DNA of 64,000 nt from Bog-756 sp963713625 (GTDB taxonomy: Bacteria > Actinomycetota > Acidimicrobiia > Acidimicrobiales > RAAP-2). Every line of letters starts with the position of its first letter. The stretch's first letter is position 1. Both the position numbers and the translations under genes were made by a program. Shown here piece after piece: positions 28,659 through 37,749 of the stretch. Location: contig CAVQMN010000004.1 of assembly GCA_963713625.1 (NCBI GenBank), positions 62,001-126,000 of the forward strand, given 5' to 3'. The notes under the pieces are model-generated. The model was not told the origin of the DNA, did not search any database, and saw nothing but the letters and a program-made list of their open reading frames with translations.

Positions 28659-31600
28659 CAGAAGCCCCTTTCCGCGGCGCGGCGTGCGTCTTCCTCGTCC
28701 GACCCGCGTTCGGGCCGGCTGATATCGATACCGAGTTCCTCGGCCGTGCGGAACACGTCCTCGTCAAGCTCTCGCATCTCAATCTCTTCTCCACTCGGTG
28801 CCAGGACTTCGACGTCGAGGCACAGGGACTGCATCTCTTTGATCAGCACCTTGAAGCTTTCGGGTATCCCCGGTTCCGGGATGTTCTCGCCCTTGACGAT
28901 GGCCTCGTAGACCTTCACCCGGCCGAGCACGTCGTCGGACTTGATGGTCAGGAGCTCCTGGAGGGCATAGGCGGCGCCGAAGGCCTCGAGTGCCCACACC
29001 TCCATCTCCCCGAAACGCTGTCCACCGAACTGGGCCTTCCCACCCAGCGGCTGCTGGGTGATCATGGAGTACGGGCCGGTGGACCGGGCGTGGATCTTGT
29101 CGTCCACCAGGTGGTGGAGCTTCAGGATGTAGACGTAGCCCACCGAGATCGGGTTGTCGTACTTCTCCCCGGTGCGACCGTTCCACAGCTCGCTCTTGCC
29201 GTCGTCCGACACCTGCACGGCGCCATCGACGCCGTCGGCATTGAGCTTGCGGAAGATCTGCTGGATGGTCGGATGGCGACCGGCGTCGGCCTCCTCGTCC
29301 CAGTGGGCACCGTCGAAGACGGGCGTGGACACCCACACGGCCGGGTCGGTCCGCGGACGGGTTTTGGTCTCGGTGCCCCGGAGGGGGGTGCGGGCCACCT
29401 CTCCGGCGCCCTCCCAGCCCCAACGGGCGGCGTAGCCCAGGTGGGATTCGAGCACCTGGCCGACGTTCATCCGGCTGGGCACACCCAGCGGGTTGAGGAT
29501 GATGTCGACCGGCGTACCGTCGGCCTGGTAGGGCATGTCCTCGATGGGCAGGATCTTCGAGATGACGCCCTTGTTGCCGTGACGTCCGGCCAGCTTGTCG
29601 CCCTCGCTGATCTTGCGCTTCTGGGCCACGTACACCCGGACCAGCTGTTCCACCCCGGGGGGCAGCTCATGGGCATCGTCACGGGAGAACACCCGCACGT
29701 CGATGACCGTGCCCTGCTCGCCGTGGGGAACCTTCAACGAGGTGTCGCGCACCTCGCGGGCCTTCTCACCGAAGATGGCCCGGAGCAGGCGCTCCTCGGG
29801 GGTCTGCTCGGTCTCACCCTTGGGGGTGACCTTGCCCACCAGCACGTCGCCCGGTCCGACTTCGGCCCCGATGCGGATGATGCCGCGCTCGTCGAGGTCG
29901 GCCAGGATCTCCTCGGACAGGTTGGGGATGTCCCGCGTGATCTCCTCGGCCCCCAGCTTGGTGTCCCGGGCATCCACCTCGTGCTCCTCGATGTGGATCG
30001 ACGTGAGCACGTCGTCCTTGACCAGGCGCTCGGACAGGATGATGGCGTCCTCGTAGTTGTAGCCCTCCCACGGCATGAAGGCGACCAGGAGGTTCTTGCC
30101 CAGTGCGAGCTCACCGTTGTGGGTGGCCGGTCCGTCGGCCAGCACGTCGCCGGCCGAGACCTTCTGCCCCTCTTCCACGATCACCTTCTGGTTGATGGCC
30201 GTGTTCTGGTTGGAGCGGCGGAACTTGGCCAGCCGGTACACCTTCTTGCTCAACGAGGTGCCGTTCCGGTCCTTGGTTCCGGCCTTGTACTCCACGGTGA
30301 TCTGGTCGCCCGAGACGTCGATCACCGTTCCCTCGCCTTCGGCCAGGACCACATCTCCCGCATCGCGGGCGGCCCGGGCTTCGACCCCGGTGCCGATGTA
30401 GGGGGCTTCGGGAACCACCAGCGGGACGGCCTGCTTCTGCATGTTGGCCCCCATGAGGGCCCGGTTGGCGTCGTCGTGCTCGACGAACGGGATGAGAGCG
30501 GTGGACACCGACACGATCTGCTTGGGGGACACGTCCATCAGGTCGACCTCGGCCGGGGGGACGAAGTCGATCTCCGAGGTGGTGCCGTACGACGTCGTCG
30601 TCGCCCCCACCCGCACACCGGTGCCCTGGGGGCCTCGGCGGACGAGCACTTTCTCCTCGGTGAACCGTCCGCCGTCGTCCAGGGCCGCGGAGGCCTGGGC
30701 GATGACGTGCTCCTCCTCCTCGTCGGCGGCCAGGTAGGTGATCTCCTTGGTCACCTGGCCGTCGACCACCTTGCGGTAGGGGGTCTCGATGAATCCGTAC
30801 TCGTTCACCCGGGCGTAGGTGGCCAGTGAGCCGATGAGGCCGATGTTCGGTCCCTCCGGGGTCTCGATCGGGCACATACGGCCGTAGTGGGAGGTGTGGA
30901 CGTCACGGACCTCGAAGCCGGCGCGCTCGCGGGACAGACCGCCTGGCCCGAGGGCCGAGAGACGACGCTTGTGGGCCAGTCCGGAGAGGGGGTTGTTCTG
31001 GTCCATGAACTGGCTCAGCTGGCTGGTCCCGAAGAACTCCTTGACCGCGGCCACCACCGGCCGGATGTTGATCAGGGTCTGCGGGGTGATGGCTTCCACG
31101 TCCTGGGTGGTCATCCGCTCGCGGACCACCCGCTCCATGCGGGACAGGCCCACCCGGACCTGGTTCTGGATGAGCTCGCCCACCGACCGGATGCGCCGGT
31201 TGGCGAAGTGGTCCTGATCGTCGATCCGGTACGTCGACTCACCGTCGGCCATGTGCTTGGCCAGGTGGAGCATGTAGGTGGCCGAAGCCAGGATCTCCGA
31301 GGGGCTGAGGACGCCCTGGGTCGGCGACGGGCGCTCGAGGTCGATCTTGAAGATGTCGGAGATGCGCTCGATCTCCGGACCGAGCTTGCGGTTGAGCTTG
31401 TAGCGGCCCACCCGGGTCAGGTCGTAGCGCTTGGGGTTGAAGAAGGCGTTCTCGAAGTACTGGCGGGCCGCCTCTACCGACAGGGGCTCTCCGGGGCGGG
31501 CCCGCTTGTAGATCTCCAGCAGGGCTTCCTCGCGCGACGGCGCCAGGTTCTGCTCTTTCTCCCACTGTCCTTCGAGGAAGTCGAAGTGGCGGACGAAGCG

Positions 31601-32233
31601 CTCCAGAAAGGCCTGGTCCTCGTAGCCCAGGGCGCGGAGCAGCACGAACAGCGAGAGCCGGCGCTTGCGGGCCACACGGCATCCGGCGGTGACGTCCTTG
31701 GACGGCTTGGCCTCGACGTCGAACTCGATCCACTCCCCGCGATAGGGATGGATGGTGCCGGTGAAGACGGTTTTGGCGTCGCGCCCGGGCTGGAAGATCA
31801 CTCCCGGCGAGCGGACCAGCTGGCTCACCACGACACGCTCGGTGCCGTTGACGATGAAGGTGCCCTTGTCGGTCATCACCGGGAAGTCCCCCATGAAGAC
31901 CGTCTGCTCCTTGATCTCACCGGTGCCGGCGTTCATGAACCGGGCCCGCACGAAGACCGGCGCGGCGTAGGTCATGTCCTTTTCCTTGCACTCCTCCACC
32001 GAGAACTTCGGCGGCGGGCGCAGGTCGGGGTCGGTCGGATCGAACTCCAGCTCGAGGCTCAGCTGGCCGGTGAAGTCCTCGATGGGGCTGATGTCATTGA
32101 ACGTTTCGGCCAAGCCTCTGTCCAGGAACCACTGAAAGGAGTCGCGCTGGATGGCGACGAGGTCCGGCAAAGGCAGGGCCTCGTCGATGTTGGCAAATGA
32201 AAAACGTTCCGGGCTGTTGGACCGTGTAGGCAA
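28658..32233 (-). CDS. rpoB: DNA-directed RNA polymerase subunit beta
   Basis: Beta forms one jaw of RNA polymerase and the rifampicin pocket. The 1191-residue protein has the rifampicin region SQLSQFMDQNNPLSGLAHKR followed by RLSALGPGGLSRERAGFEV, with no classical resistance substitution visible. The start is TTG at 32233, preceded by GGAGG; a stop two codons upstream leaves no alternative further out. The 474-nt gap to rplL contains its own promoter candidate. Confidence 0.98.
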
Positions 32234-32451
32234 CGGCCTACTCCTCCCAGTTGCAAGGTGAATGGGGCGACGGCGGGGTACTGCGGTAGATCACGATTCG
32301 GGGTGGAACTTCTCGGGCACTTCTCGGCACAAATCGGGGACTCTTCCAGGGGTCGACAACTACCGCCGGAGCGGTATGAGGGGGCGCCAGGGCGCGCGTC
32401 AATCAGCCAAAACACTGAGGAAGGCAAAAGGAGCAGGCACGGCAACCAGTT

Positions 32452-32480
32452 ATCCTAACCGGACGCGCAGAGAAACACAA
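32452..32480 (-). promoter_or_regulatory. Promoter candidate for rpoB-rpoC
   Basis: On the minus strand TTGTGT (32480-32475) and TAGGAT (32457-32452) are separated by 17 bp. The predicted start would leave a leader of about 210 nt before the rpoB TTG codon. Independent rpoBC promoters are known from other Actinobacteria, which supports the assignment. Confidence 0.5.
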
Positions 32481-32663
32481 CCGCGGGCACGGCGGTCGCC
32501 GACCCAGGCCCGCATACGGTAGAAGACCTGCCGTCCGCCGTCAAGGAATCACCAATGGATACGGCGATCTCCGGGTCCATGCCGCCAACCTTCCGCACCG
32601 CCGGAGTGCACCACCCGCACCCCCGGCCCGAAACTGCCCGAGCACCGCCCCGACCGGCCAGGT

Positions 32664-32697
32664 CCCCTGGTCACCGCAGTGGCGCGATGACCAGGGG
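32664..32697 (-). terminator. Perfect 10-bp hairpin after rplL (attenuator candidate)
   Basis: cccctggtca (32664-32673) and tgaccagggg (32688-32697) form a perfect 10-bp stem with a 14-base loop that can pair further. It begins 11 nt after the rplL stop. No T run follows. The place matches the rplL-rpoB attenuator known in E. coli, which partly uncouples ribosomal protein and polymerase synthesis. Confidence 0.55.
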
Positions 32698-32707
32698 CCT
32701 GCCCCGA

Positions 32708-33103
32708 CTACTTGAGCTCGACGGTGGCTCCTGCCCCTTCGAGCTGAGCCTTCGCCTTCTCTGCGTCTTCCTTGTTGGCCCGCTCCAGCACCGGCTTGGG
32801 GGCCCCGTCGACCAGGTCCTTGGCCTCTTTGAGGCCGAGGCTGGTCAGCGAACGCACTTCCTTGATCACCTGGATCTTCTTGTCGCCGGCTGCGGTGAGG
32901 ATGACGTCGAACTCGGTCTTCTCCTCTTCACCACCGCCTGCATCTCCCCCTCCGGCCGCCGGGGCGGCCGCGGCCACGGCCACCGGTGCCGCGGCGGTCA
33001 CGCCGAAGCGCTCTTCGAATTCCTTGAGCAACTCGCTCAGTTCGAGGACGGACAGCTCGGAGATGCCGTCCAGAATCTGGTCCTTGGTCAGGGTGCCTGC
33101 CAT
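32708..33103 (-). CDS. rplL: 50S ribosomal protein L7/L12
   Basis: L7/L12 forms the flexible stalk that recruits translation GTPases. The 131-residue product has the N-terminal dimerisation helices (LSVLELSELLKEFEERFGV), an Ala/Gly-rich hinge at residues 37-58 and the C domain with the signature SLGLKEAKDLVDGAPKPV. It follows rplJ by 96 nt. Confidence 0.98.
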   Translation of the reverse strand: MAGTLTKDQILDGISELSVLELSELLKEFEERFGVTAAAPVAVAAAAPAAGGGDAGGGEEEKTEFDVILTAAGDKKIQVIKEVRSLTSLGLKEAKDLVDGAPKPVLERANKEDAEKAKAQLEGAGATVELK

Positions 33104-33199
33104 TGTCGTAACTCCTTGTTTCCTGTGGTCTTGGGTTCGGTCGGGTTCTAAATGCGGGTGCTGAACGGGGATCCGGTCGGTTGCCCGGCCGGTCCGGTA

Positions 33200-33928
33200 C
33201 TACTCGGCCGCCGGCGTCTCGGTGGCTGCCGACTCGGCTGGTGACGCCTCGGCCCCGGCCGGGTCCCCGGAGTCCGCTTCGGGTGCTGCGGCTTCGGGTG
33301 CTGCGGCTTCGGGTGCTGCGGCTTCGGGTGCTGCGGCTTCGGGTGCTGCGGCTTCGGCCGGCGCTTCGGCCGCGGCCGCCGGGGCAGGCTCGGGTACCTC
33401 GCCGGAAGCCTGGCGCTGGTCGATCAGGGCCGAAAGTCCGTAGGCCAGATTGCGAGGCAGGGCCTGGATGAGGCCGGCCAGCTGCTGGATGGGGGCGGAC
33501 AGGGCCCCGGCGAACTGGGCCAGCAGGGTGTCTCGTGACGGGAGGTCGGCCAGCACGCTGATGTCATTGGCGGAGAGCACGCCCGTGCCCACCATCCCGC
33601 CTTTGACGATCAGGCTCGGGTTGTTCCGGGCGAAATCGCGCAGCGTCTTGGCCACCGCACTGATATCCCCGCTCACGAAGGCGATGGCGGTGGGGCCGGT
33701 CAACAGGTCGTGCATCGGAGCCTGCGGGGTATCGGCCACAGCCAGGCGGACCAGGGTGTTCTTGTAGATCTTGTAGTCCCCGCCGGCCGCCGACAGCCCC
33801 TGGCGCAGCGTGGCCAGCTCGGACACGCTGAGACCTCGGTACTCGGTCAGCACGGCCCCGTCCGAGGTGGCGAGGCGGTCCCGGACCTCGTTGACGACAG
33901 CGACCTTCTCGGCCCTCGGATTGTCCAT
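33200..33928 (-). CDS. rplJ: 50S ribosomal protein L10 with APEAA-repeat tail
   Basis: L10 anchors the L7/L12 dimers on the ribosome. Residues 1-170 are the L10 fold (RGLSVSELATLRQGLSAAG) with the C-terminal helix that binds L7/L12. Residues 171-242 are a low-complexity Ala/Pro/Glu tail with five consecutive copies of a 5-residue unit coded by perfect 15-bp repeats. A structured leader upstream suggests autogenous control by the L10-L7/L12 complex. Confidence 0.96.
   Translation of the reverse strand: MDNPRAEKVAVVNEVRDRLATSDGAVLTEYRGLSVSELATLRQGLSAAGGDYKIYKNTLVRLAVADTPQAPMHDLLTGPTAIAFVSGDISAVAKTLRDFARNNPSLIVKGGMVGTGVLSANDISVLADLPSRDTLLAQFAGALSAPIQQLAGLIQALPRNLAYGLSALIDQRQASGEVPEPAPAAAAEAPAEAAAPEAAAPEAAAPEAAAPEAAAPEADSGDPAGAEASPAESAATETPAAE
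33277..33351. repeat. Five perfect 15-bp tandem repeats within rplJ
   Basis: The unit cttcgggtgctgcgg occurs five times without a mismatch from 33277 to 33351, coding for the APEAA repeats of the L10 tail. Synonymous positions are also identical, which suggests recent expansion and possible length variation between strains. Confidence 0.95.
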
Positions 33929-34116
33929 GGTCCCTCCGCTGAGCGTTGCGCTCAGATCCGGGCCGTAGACACCATCGAGTGGTGTTCGTCGCGAGCCGGC
34001 GGCTCAGCGACGGAACGCCTCATCAGGCGGACCCGCTCGGGTCCCTTCGGCACCGGGTGACCGGTGCAACCGGAGGTCTACGGCAGTTCAGTGAAGTGTG
34101 GAAAGGTGAAACTCTA
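33929..34116 (-). ncRNA. Structured rplJ leader (L10 leader-like) with promoter candidate
   Basis: Between rplA and rplJ the minus strand has a -35/-10 candidate, TGTCCT (34139-34134) and TAGAGT (34116-34111) with 17 bp between. Downstream come several adjacent small hairpins. Examples are gcaccgg/ccggtgc, ggaccc/gggtcc, gcct/aggc, gagcc/ggctc, cacca/tggtg and, next to the rplJ ribosome-binding site, ctgagcg/cgctcag (33939-33955). The location and density of structure fit the L10 leader that binds L10-L7/L12 in many bacteria. No covariance-model match could be run. Confidence 0.5.
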
Positions 34117-34165
34117 GCGCGGATCCGCAGGCCAGGACAGTCGTGCCCGGCGCCACCGACCCGGT

Positions 34166-34888
34166 TCAGGCGGTGGTGGCCAGCTCCTCGTCGGTCTTGC
34201 GGGCCAGGAGCGGATCGATGTGGACGCCCGGGCCCATGGTCGAAGAGAGCGTCACTGCCCTCACGTAGCGACCCTTGGACGACGCCGGCTTGGCCCGGTG
34301 GATCTCTTCCATCACCGCGTGCAGGTTCTCGAGAATCTGGGCCCGGTCGAAGGACGCCTTCCCCACCCGGAGGTGGATGTTCCCCACCTTGTCGGTCCGG
34401 TACTCGACCCGGCCGCCCTTGAACTCGGCCACGGCCCGCTCCACGTCGTCGGTGACCGTGCCCGTCTTCGGGTTGGGCATCAGGCCGCGTGGTCCGAGGA
34501 CCCGGCCCAGCGTCCCGACCTGGCCCATCAGGTCGGGGGTGGCGATGGCGATGTCGAAATCGAGGAAGCCTTCGTTGGCCACCCGGGCCACGAGATCGTC
34601 GGCCCCGACCACATCGGCACCGGCCGCCCGTGCCTCGGCTGCCTTCTCACCGGCGGCGAACACCGCCACCCGGGCGGTGCGCCCGGTGCCGGCCGGCAGG
34701 GACAAGGTCCCTCGGACGATCTGGTCCGCCTTGCGGGGATCGACGCCCAGGCGGACGGCGACCTCCACCGTCTCGTCGAACGAGGCCTTGGCCGACTCCT
34801 TGACCAGGTCGACCGCCTCGACGGGCGTGTACAGATGTTGCCGGTCGAACTGGGCGACGCTGGCCTTGTACTTCTTTCCCCGTGACAT
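34166..34888 (-). CDS. rplA: 50S ribosomal protein L1
   Basis: L1 forms the mobile stalk next to the E site. The 240-residue product has FDETVEVAVRLGVDPRKADQ and the signature LGRVLGPRGLMPNPKTGTV. It is 41 nt downstream of rplK. In E. coli L1 represses rplK-rplA translation. Confidence 0.98.
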   Translation of the reverse strand: MSRGKKYKASVAQFDRQHLYTPVEAVDLVKESAKASFDETVEVAVRLGVDPRKADQIVRGTLSLPAGTGRTARVAVFAAGEKAAEARAAGADVVGADDLVARVANEGFLDFDIAIATPDLMGQVGTLGRVLGPRGLMPNPKTGTVTDDVERAVAEFKGGRVEYRTDKVGNIHLRVGKASFDRAQILENLHAVMEEIHRAKPASSKGRYVRAVTLSSTMGPGVHIDPLLARKTDEELATTA

Positions 34889-34929
34889 GTGATTCTCCGT
34901 TTCTTCGAACTATCCGCCGATGGGCAGCT

Positions 34930-35361
34930 TCAGCCGGCGACGGCGATGCCCATCGATCGGGCTGTGCCTTCGACCTGCCGCTTGGCCGCCTCGATGTCGG
35001 CGGTGTTGAGGTCCGGCAGCTTGATGGCCGCGATCTCCGCCACCTGGGCATCGGTGACGGTGCCGACCTGCTCGCGTCCGGACGTCGAGGCGCCCTTCTC
35101 CAGGCCGGCGGCCTGGCGCAGGAGGGCCGGGGTCGGCGGGGTCTTGAGGACGAACGAGAAGGTCCGGTCCTCGTAGATCGAGATCTCGACGGGGATGATC
35201 GATCCCCGCTGGTTCTCGGTGGCCGCGTTGTACTGCTTACAGAAATCCATGGTCTGGACCCCGTGCGGGCCGAGGGCCGTCCCGACCGGTGGCGCGGGTG
35301 TGGCGCCTCCGGCTGGGAGCTGGATCTTCACGACCGCAAGGACGCGCTTCTTCGGTGGCAT
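34930..35361 (-). CDS. rplK: 50S ribosomal protein L11
   Basis: L11 binds the GTPase-associated centre of 23S rRNA and mediates RelA activation. The 143-residue product has the proline-rich switch LPAGGATPAPPVGTALGPHG and the C-terminal signature with AKRQVEGTARSMGIAV. It is 31 nt downstream of nusG. Confidence 0.98.
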   Translation of the reverse strand: MPPKKRVLAVVKIQLPAGGATPAPPVGTALGPHGVQTMDFCKQYNAATENQRGSIIPVEISIYEDRTFSFVLKTPPTPALLRQAAGLEKGASTSGREQVGTVTDAQVAEIAAIKLPDLNTADIEAAKRQVEGTARSMGIAVAG

Positions 35362-35392
35362 GGGTGCTTCTCCTTACCTGGTTCCCGCCGGT

Positions 35393-36202
35393 CTAGAGCT
35401 TCGCGACCTGGCTGAATTCGAGCTCGACCGGGGTCTCCCGGCCGAAGATGTTGACCAGGACCTTGAGCTTCAGCTGGTCTTCGTTGATTTCGGCGATCTG
35501 GCCCGAGAAGTCGGCAAACGGACCTTCCTTGACCCGGACGGTCTCCCCGACCTCGTGTTCGAGGCGCGGGCGGCTCCGCTTGGACGGCGCCTCCACTCCC
35601 TCCACCTTCACCTGCAGGATCCCCTCGACCTCACGCCGGGACAGGGGGGTGGGCTTGGTGCCCGGCCCGACGAACCCGGTGACGCCGGGGGTGTTCCGGA
35701 TGACCGACCAGCTGTCGTCGTCCAGCTCGCAACGGCACAGGAGGTAGCCGGGGAACACCTTCTTCTGCACGACCACCTTCTTGCCGTTCTTGAACTCGAC
35801 GACGTCCTCCATGGGGATGACCACCTCGTAGATGCGGTCTTCCATGTTCATCGACACGGCCCGGCTGTGAAGGTTCGACTTCACCTTGTTCTCATAGCCG
35901 GCATAGGTATGGACCACGAACCACCGTCCGGGCTGGTCGTAGGGGCTGACGACGAAGGGCTCCTCGTCCTCGTAGTCGTCGGCGGCATCGAGGTCGGCGT
36001 CGATGTCCGCGTCGATCGGGGCCACCTCTTCGGCGGTCCCCGTGGCTATCGCCTCGGCTCTGGCCGCAGTGGGCTCCGTGGGCGTCTCCGCCCCGGCAAC
36101 CGGGTCGGCGTCAGCCGACGGCGAGGAGTCGACGGCTTCGGAGCCGTCGTCGTCGCTCAGGGGCGCATTGGTATCGTCATGGGTCACGGTCACACCGATC
36201 AC
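35393..36202 (-). CDS. nusG: Transcription termination/antitermination protein NusG with acidic N-terminal extension
   Basis: NusG binds RNA polymerase and couples it to Rho or to the ribosome through S10. Residues 1-90 are a Glu/Asp/Ala-rich extension. The NGN domain starts at WFVVHTYAGYENKVKSNL (about 93-110) and the KOW domain at VGETVRVKEGPFADFSGQI (about 217-235). Actinobacterial NusG proteins are often extended in this way. The GTG start overlaps the secE stop (GTGA). Confidence 0.96.
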   Translation of the reverse strand: MIGVTVTHDDTNAPLSDDDGSEAVDSSPSADADPVAGAETPTEPTAARAEAIATGTAEEVAPIDADIDADLDAADDYEDEEPFVVSPYDQPGRWFVVHTYAGYENKVKSNLHSRAVSMNMEDRIYEVVIPMEDVVEFKNGKKVVVQKKVFPGYLLCRCELDDDSWSVIRNTPGVTGFVGPGTKPTPLSRREVEGILQVKVEGVEAPSKRSRPRLEHEVGETVRVKEGPFADFSGQIAEINEDQLKLKVLVNIFGRETPVELEFSQVAKL

Positions 36203-36492
36203 GTCTTGAAGAGCCAGAGGACGCCCTTGGCAAAGGCGTAGTTGAGAATGAAGATGAGAACCATCAGCGACAGGAGCGTCACCAGCGTCACGGTGGTGTA
36301 GTTGATGACCTCGGACCGGTTGGGCCAGGCCACCTGGCGTAACTCCGAGCGTACCTCGCGGAGGAACTGACCCGGACGGAAGGGCTCCCGCTTGGGCGGC
36401 CGCCGGGCCGGAGGAGCCGTGCGTTTGGGCGCGGCCTCACCGTCGGGATCCTGTCCCTGACGCTGCGCCATCCGCTTTTGTTCTCGGTTCAC
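36199..36492 (-). CDS. secE: Protein translocase subunit SecE
   Basis: SecE clamps SecY in the translocon. The 97-residue product has a basic, proline-rich cytosolic N terminus, the amphipathic helix FLREVRSELRQVAWPNRSEV and a single C-terminal membrane helix (TLVTLLSLMVLIFILNYAF). The GTG at 36492 follows AAGGA and lies downstream of tRNA-Trp; an internal ATG seven codons later is an alternative start. Confidence 0.95.
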   Translation of the reverse strand: MNREQKRMAQRQGQDPDGEAAPKRTAPPARRPPKREPFRPGQFLREVRSELRQVAWPNRSEVINYTTVTLVTLLSLMVLIFILNYAFAKGVLWLFKT

Positions 36493-36528
36493 GTGCTGTG
36501 TCCTTCGGCTGTTGCCTTCTGGGGAGAG

Positions 36529-36601
36529 CAGGGCAGGAGGGACTCGAACCCCCAACCTTCGGTTTTGGAGACCGGTGCTCTACCAGTTGAGCTACTGCCC
36601 T
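36529..36601 (-). tRNA. tRNA-Trp (CCA anticodon)
   Basis: Acceptor stem AGGGCAG/CTGCCCT, D arm AGCTCAACTGGTAGAGC, anticodon loop CTCCAAA with anticodon CCA, T loop GGTTCGAGTCC. Length 73 nt, with the CCA end not encoded. It lies between rpmG and secE, a conserved bacterial arrangement. Confidence 0.96.
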
Positions 36602-36722
36602 CTGTCGACCGCCGAGCCGCGAGCGGCCAGCCGATCGCAGGGGCGGTCCGTAAGGTTATCACCGGGGCCGTGAGGATTCCCAGGCATGATTCCCGGCCCC
36701 GGGCCCTCCGTGCCGACGGGCC

Positions 36723-36887
36723 CTACCGGGTTTCTTTGTGCAGGGTGTGCTGCCGGTCCCACCGGCAGAACTTCTTCATCTCGATCCGCTCACGATCGTT
36801 CAGCTTGTTCTTCGTGGTGATGTAGTTGCGTCGTTTGCACTGCTCACAGGCCAGGGTGACCTGGATGCGCTTGTCGTTCTTTGCCAT
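36723..36887 (-). CDS. rpmG: 50S ribosomal protein L33 with three of the four usual cysteines
   Basis: This 54-residue protein reads MAKNDKRIQVTLACEQCKRR and later KKFCRWDRQHTLHKETR. L33 lies near the E site. C+ L33 proteins bind zinc with CxxC plus a second CxxC. Here Cys14, Cys17 and Cys41 are present, but the fourth position is Asp44 (CRWD instead of CPxC). Asp44 or a nearby His may replace it, or zinc may be lost. It is bracketed by tRNA-Met and tRNA-Trp upstream of secE. Confidence 0.95.
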   Translation of the reverse strand: MAKNDKRIQVTLACEQCKRRNYITTKNKLNDRERIEMKKFCRWDRQHTLHKETR

Positions 36888-36974
36888 CTTGACTCCTCTT
36901 GCGGTCGGCCCGTGCGGGCCGGCCGATTCCGACGTTGTGCCCGGATTCCTCGAATATCCTAAATGTCCTGTATT

Positions 36975-37051
36975 TGGTAGCGGCGGCCGGACTCGAACCG
37001 GCGACCCCACGATTATGAGCCGTGTGCTCTGACCAACTGAGCTACGCCGCC
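36975..37051 (-). tRNA. tRNA-Met (CAT anticodon)
   Basis: Acceptor GGCGGCG/CGCCGCT, anticodon loop CTCATAA with anticodon CAT, T loop GGTTCGAGTCC, and an encoded CCA end (77 nt). The first acceptor pair is G-T. The absence of the initiator features (unpaired first base and three G-C pairs in the anticodon stem) suggests the elongator species. Confidence 0.94.
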
Positions 37052-37058
37052 GTGGGCG

Positions 37059-37131
37059 AGCCCCCTGTCGGAATCGAACCGACGACACCAGCCTTACCAT
37101 GGCTGTGCTCTGCCGACTGAGCTAAGGGGGC
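37059..37131 (-). tRNA. tRNA-Thr (GGT anticodon)
   Basis: Acceptor GCCCCCT/AGGGGGC, anticodon stem CAGCC/GGCTG with loop ATGGTAA and anticodon GGT, T loop GGTTCGATTCC. Length 73 nt, CCA not encoded. It is 7 nt upstream of tRNA-Met and probably starts the tRNA-rpmG-secE-nusG transcript. A TATGAT -10 candidate lies at 37167-37162, but no convincing -35 was found. Confidence 0.95.
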
Positions 37132-37220
37132 AGTGCGGCTCGAGCGAGCAGCAAAGAGACGATCATAGCCAAAGCTGGGGCCCTGCCGAGCGCCCTCTTC
37201 CTCCTCGCTACCATCGGCGC

Positions 37221-37709
37221 ATGCACGTGCGCTTGGCGAGGGCGTCCGACACCGAATCGATCCGGTTGATCTACAACGCCGAGGTCACCGGTTCGACCGC
37301 CACCTTCGACCTCGTACCCAGGACGACCGAGGAGCAGCTGGCCTGGCTGGCCGACCACCGCGGGCCCTATCCGGCGGTGGTGGCCACCGACGACCGGGAC
37401 AATGTCCTCGGCTTCGGCTCGCTGTCGGAGTACAAGAACCGCCCCTCCTACGCCACCACGGTGGAGAATTCGGTGTACGTGGACGCCGCCCATCGCGGCG
37501 AGGGCGTGGGCCGGGCCCTTCTGCTCCACCTCATCGGCCTGGCCACCCAGCACGGCTTCCACTCGGTGATCGCCCGCGTGGGCGGGGACAACTCGGCCTC
37601 CATCGCCCTCCACCAGGCCTGCGGCTTCGCCCTGGTGGGTGTCGAGCGGGAGGTCGGTCGCAAATTCAACCGGTGGATGGACGTCACCGTGCTCCAGCGC
37701 CTGCTCTGA
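37221..37709 (+). CDS. GNAT N-acetyltransferase, phosphinothricin-acetyltransferase-like
   Basis: The 162-residue product resembles the PAT/Bar subfamily of GNAT acetyltransferases: RLIYNAEVTGSTATFD near the N terminus, the acetyl-CoA motif HRGEGVGRALL (about residues 91-101), NSASIALHQACGF and the terminal REVGRKFNRWMDVTVLQRLL. Chromosomal members acetylate various amines or amino acid analogues; the natural substrate here is unknown. It is divergent from the tRNA-Thr transcript and convergent with the mannosyltransferase gene. Confidence 0.85.
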   Translation: MHVRLARASDTESIRLIYNAEVTGSTATFDLVPRTTEEQLAWLADHRGPYPAVVATDDRDNVLGFGSLSEYKNRPSYATTVENSVYVDAAHRGEGVGRALLLHLIGLATQHGFHSVIARVGGDNSASIALHQACGFALVGVEREVGRKFNRWMDVTVLQRLL

Positions 37710-37749
37710 GCCGGACGGCACCCGCCCGGCCGTTTCCGTTCCGCCGCTC

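Larger units (their letters stand above)
32234..32707 (-). other. 474-bp non-coding stretch between rplL and rpoB
   Basis: No gene is recognised. In transcription order it holds a strong hairpin right after rplL (32697-32664), about 180 bp without evident signal, a promoter match (32480-32452) and then a roughly 210-nt leader for rpoB that is locally less GC-rich than the genes around it. Confidence 0.7.

Noticed and set aside
32234..32707. Possible small gene between rplL and rpoB
   Set aside because: All open frames there are short, composition is unlike the coding neighbours, and the stretch holds a hairpin and a promoter match instead.
33277..33351. CRISPR-like repeat array
   Set aside because: The 15-bp units are contiguous without spacers and lie in the rplJ coding frame.
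36975..37051. Initiator tRNA-fMet
   Set aside because: The first acceptor pair is formed (G-T) and the anticodon stem lacks three consecutive G-C pairs, so the elongator form is more likely.
37221..37709. Dedicated phosphinothricin resistance gene
   Set aside because: The protein is PAT-like, but such chromosomal GNAT enzymes are common and usually serve other substrates. No biosynthetic cluster is nearby.
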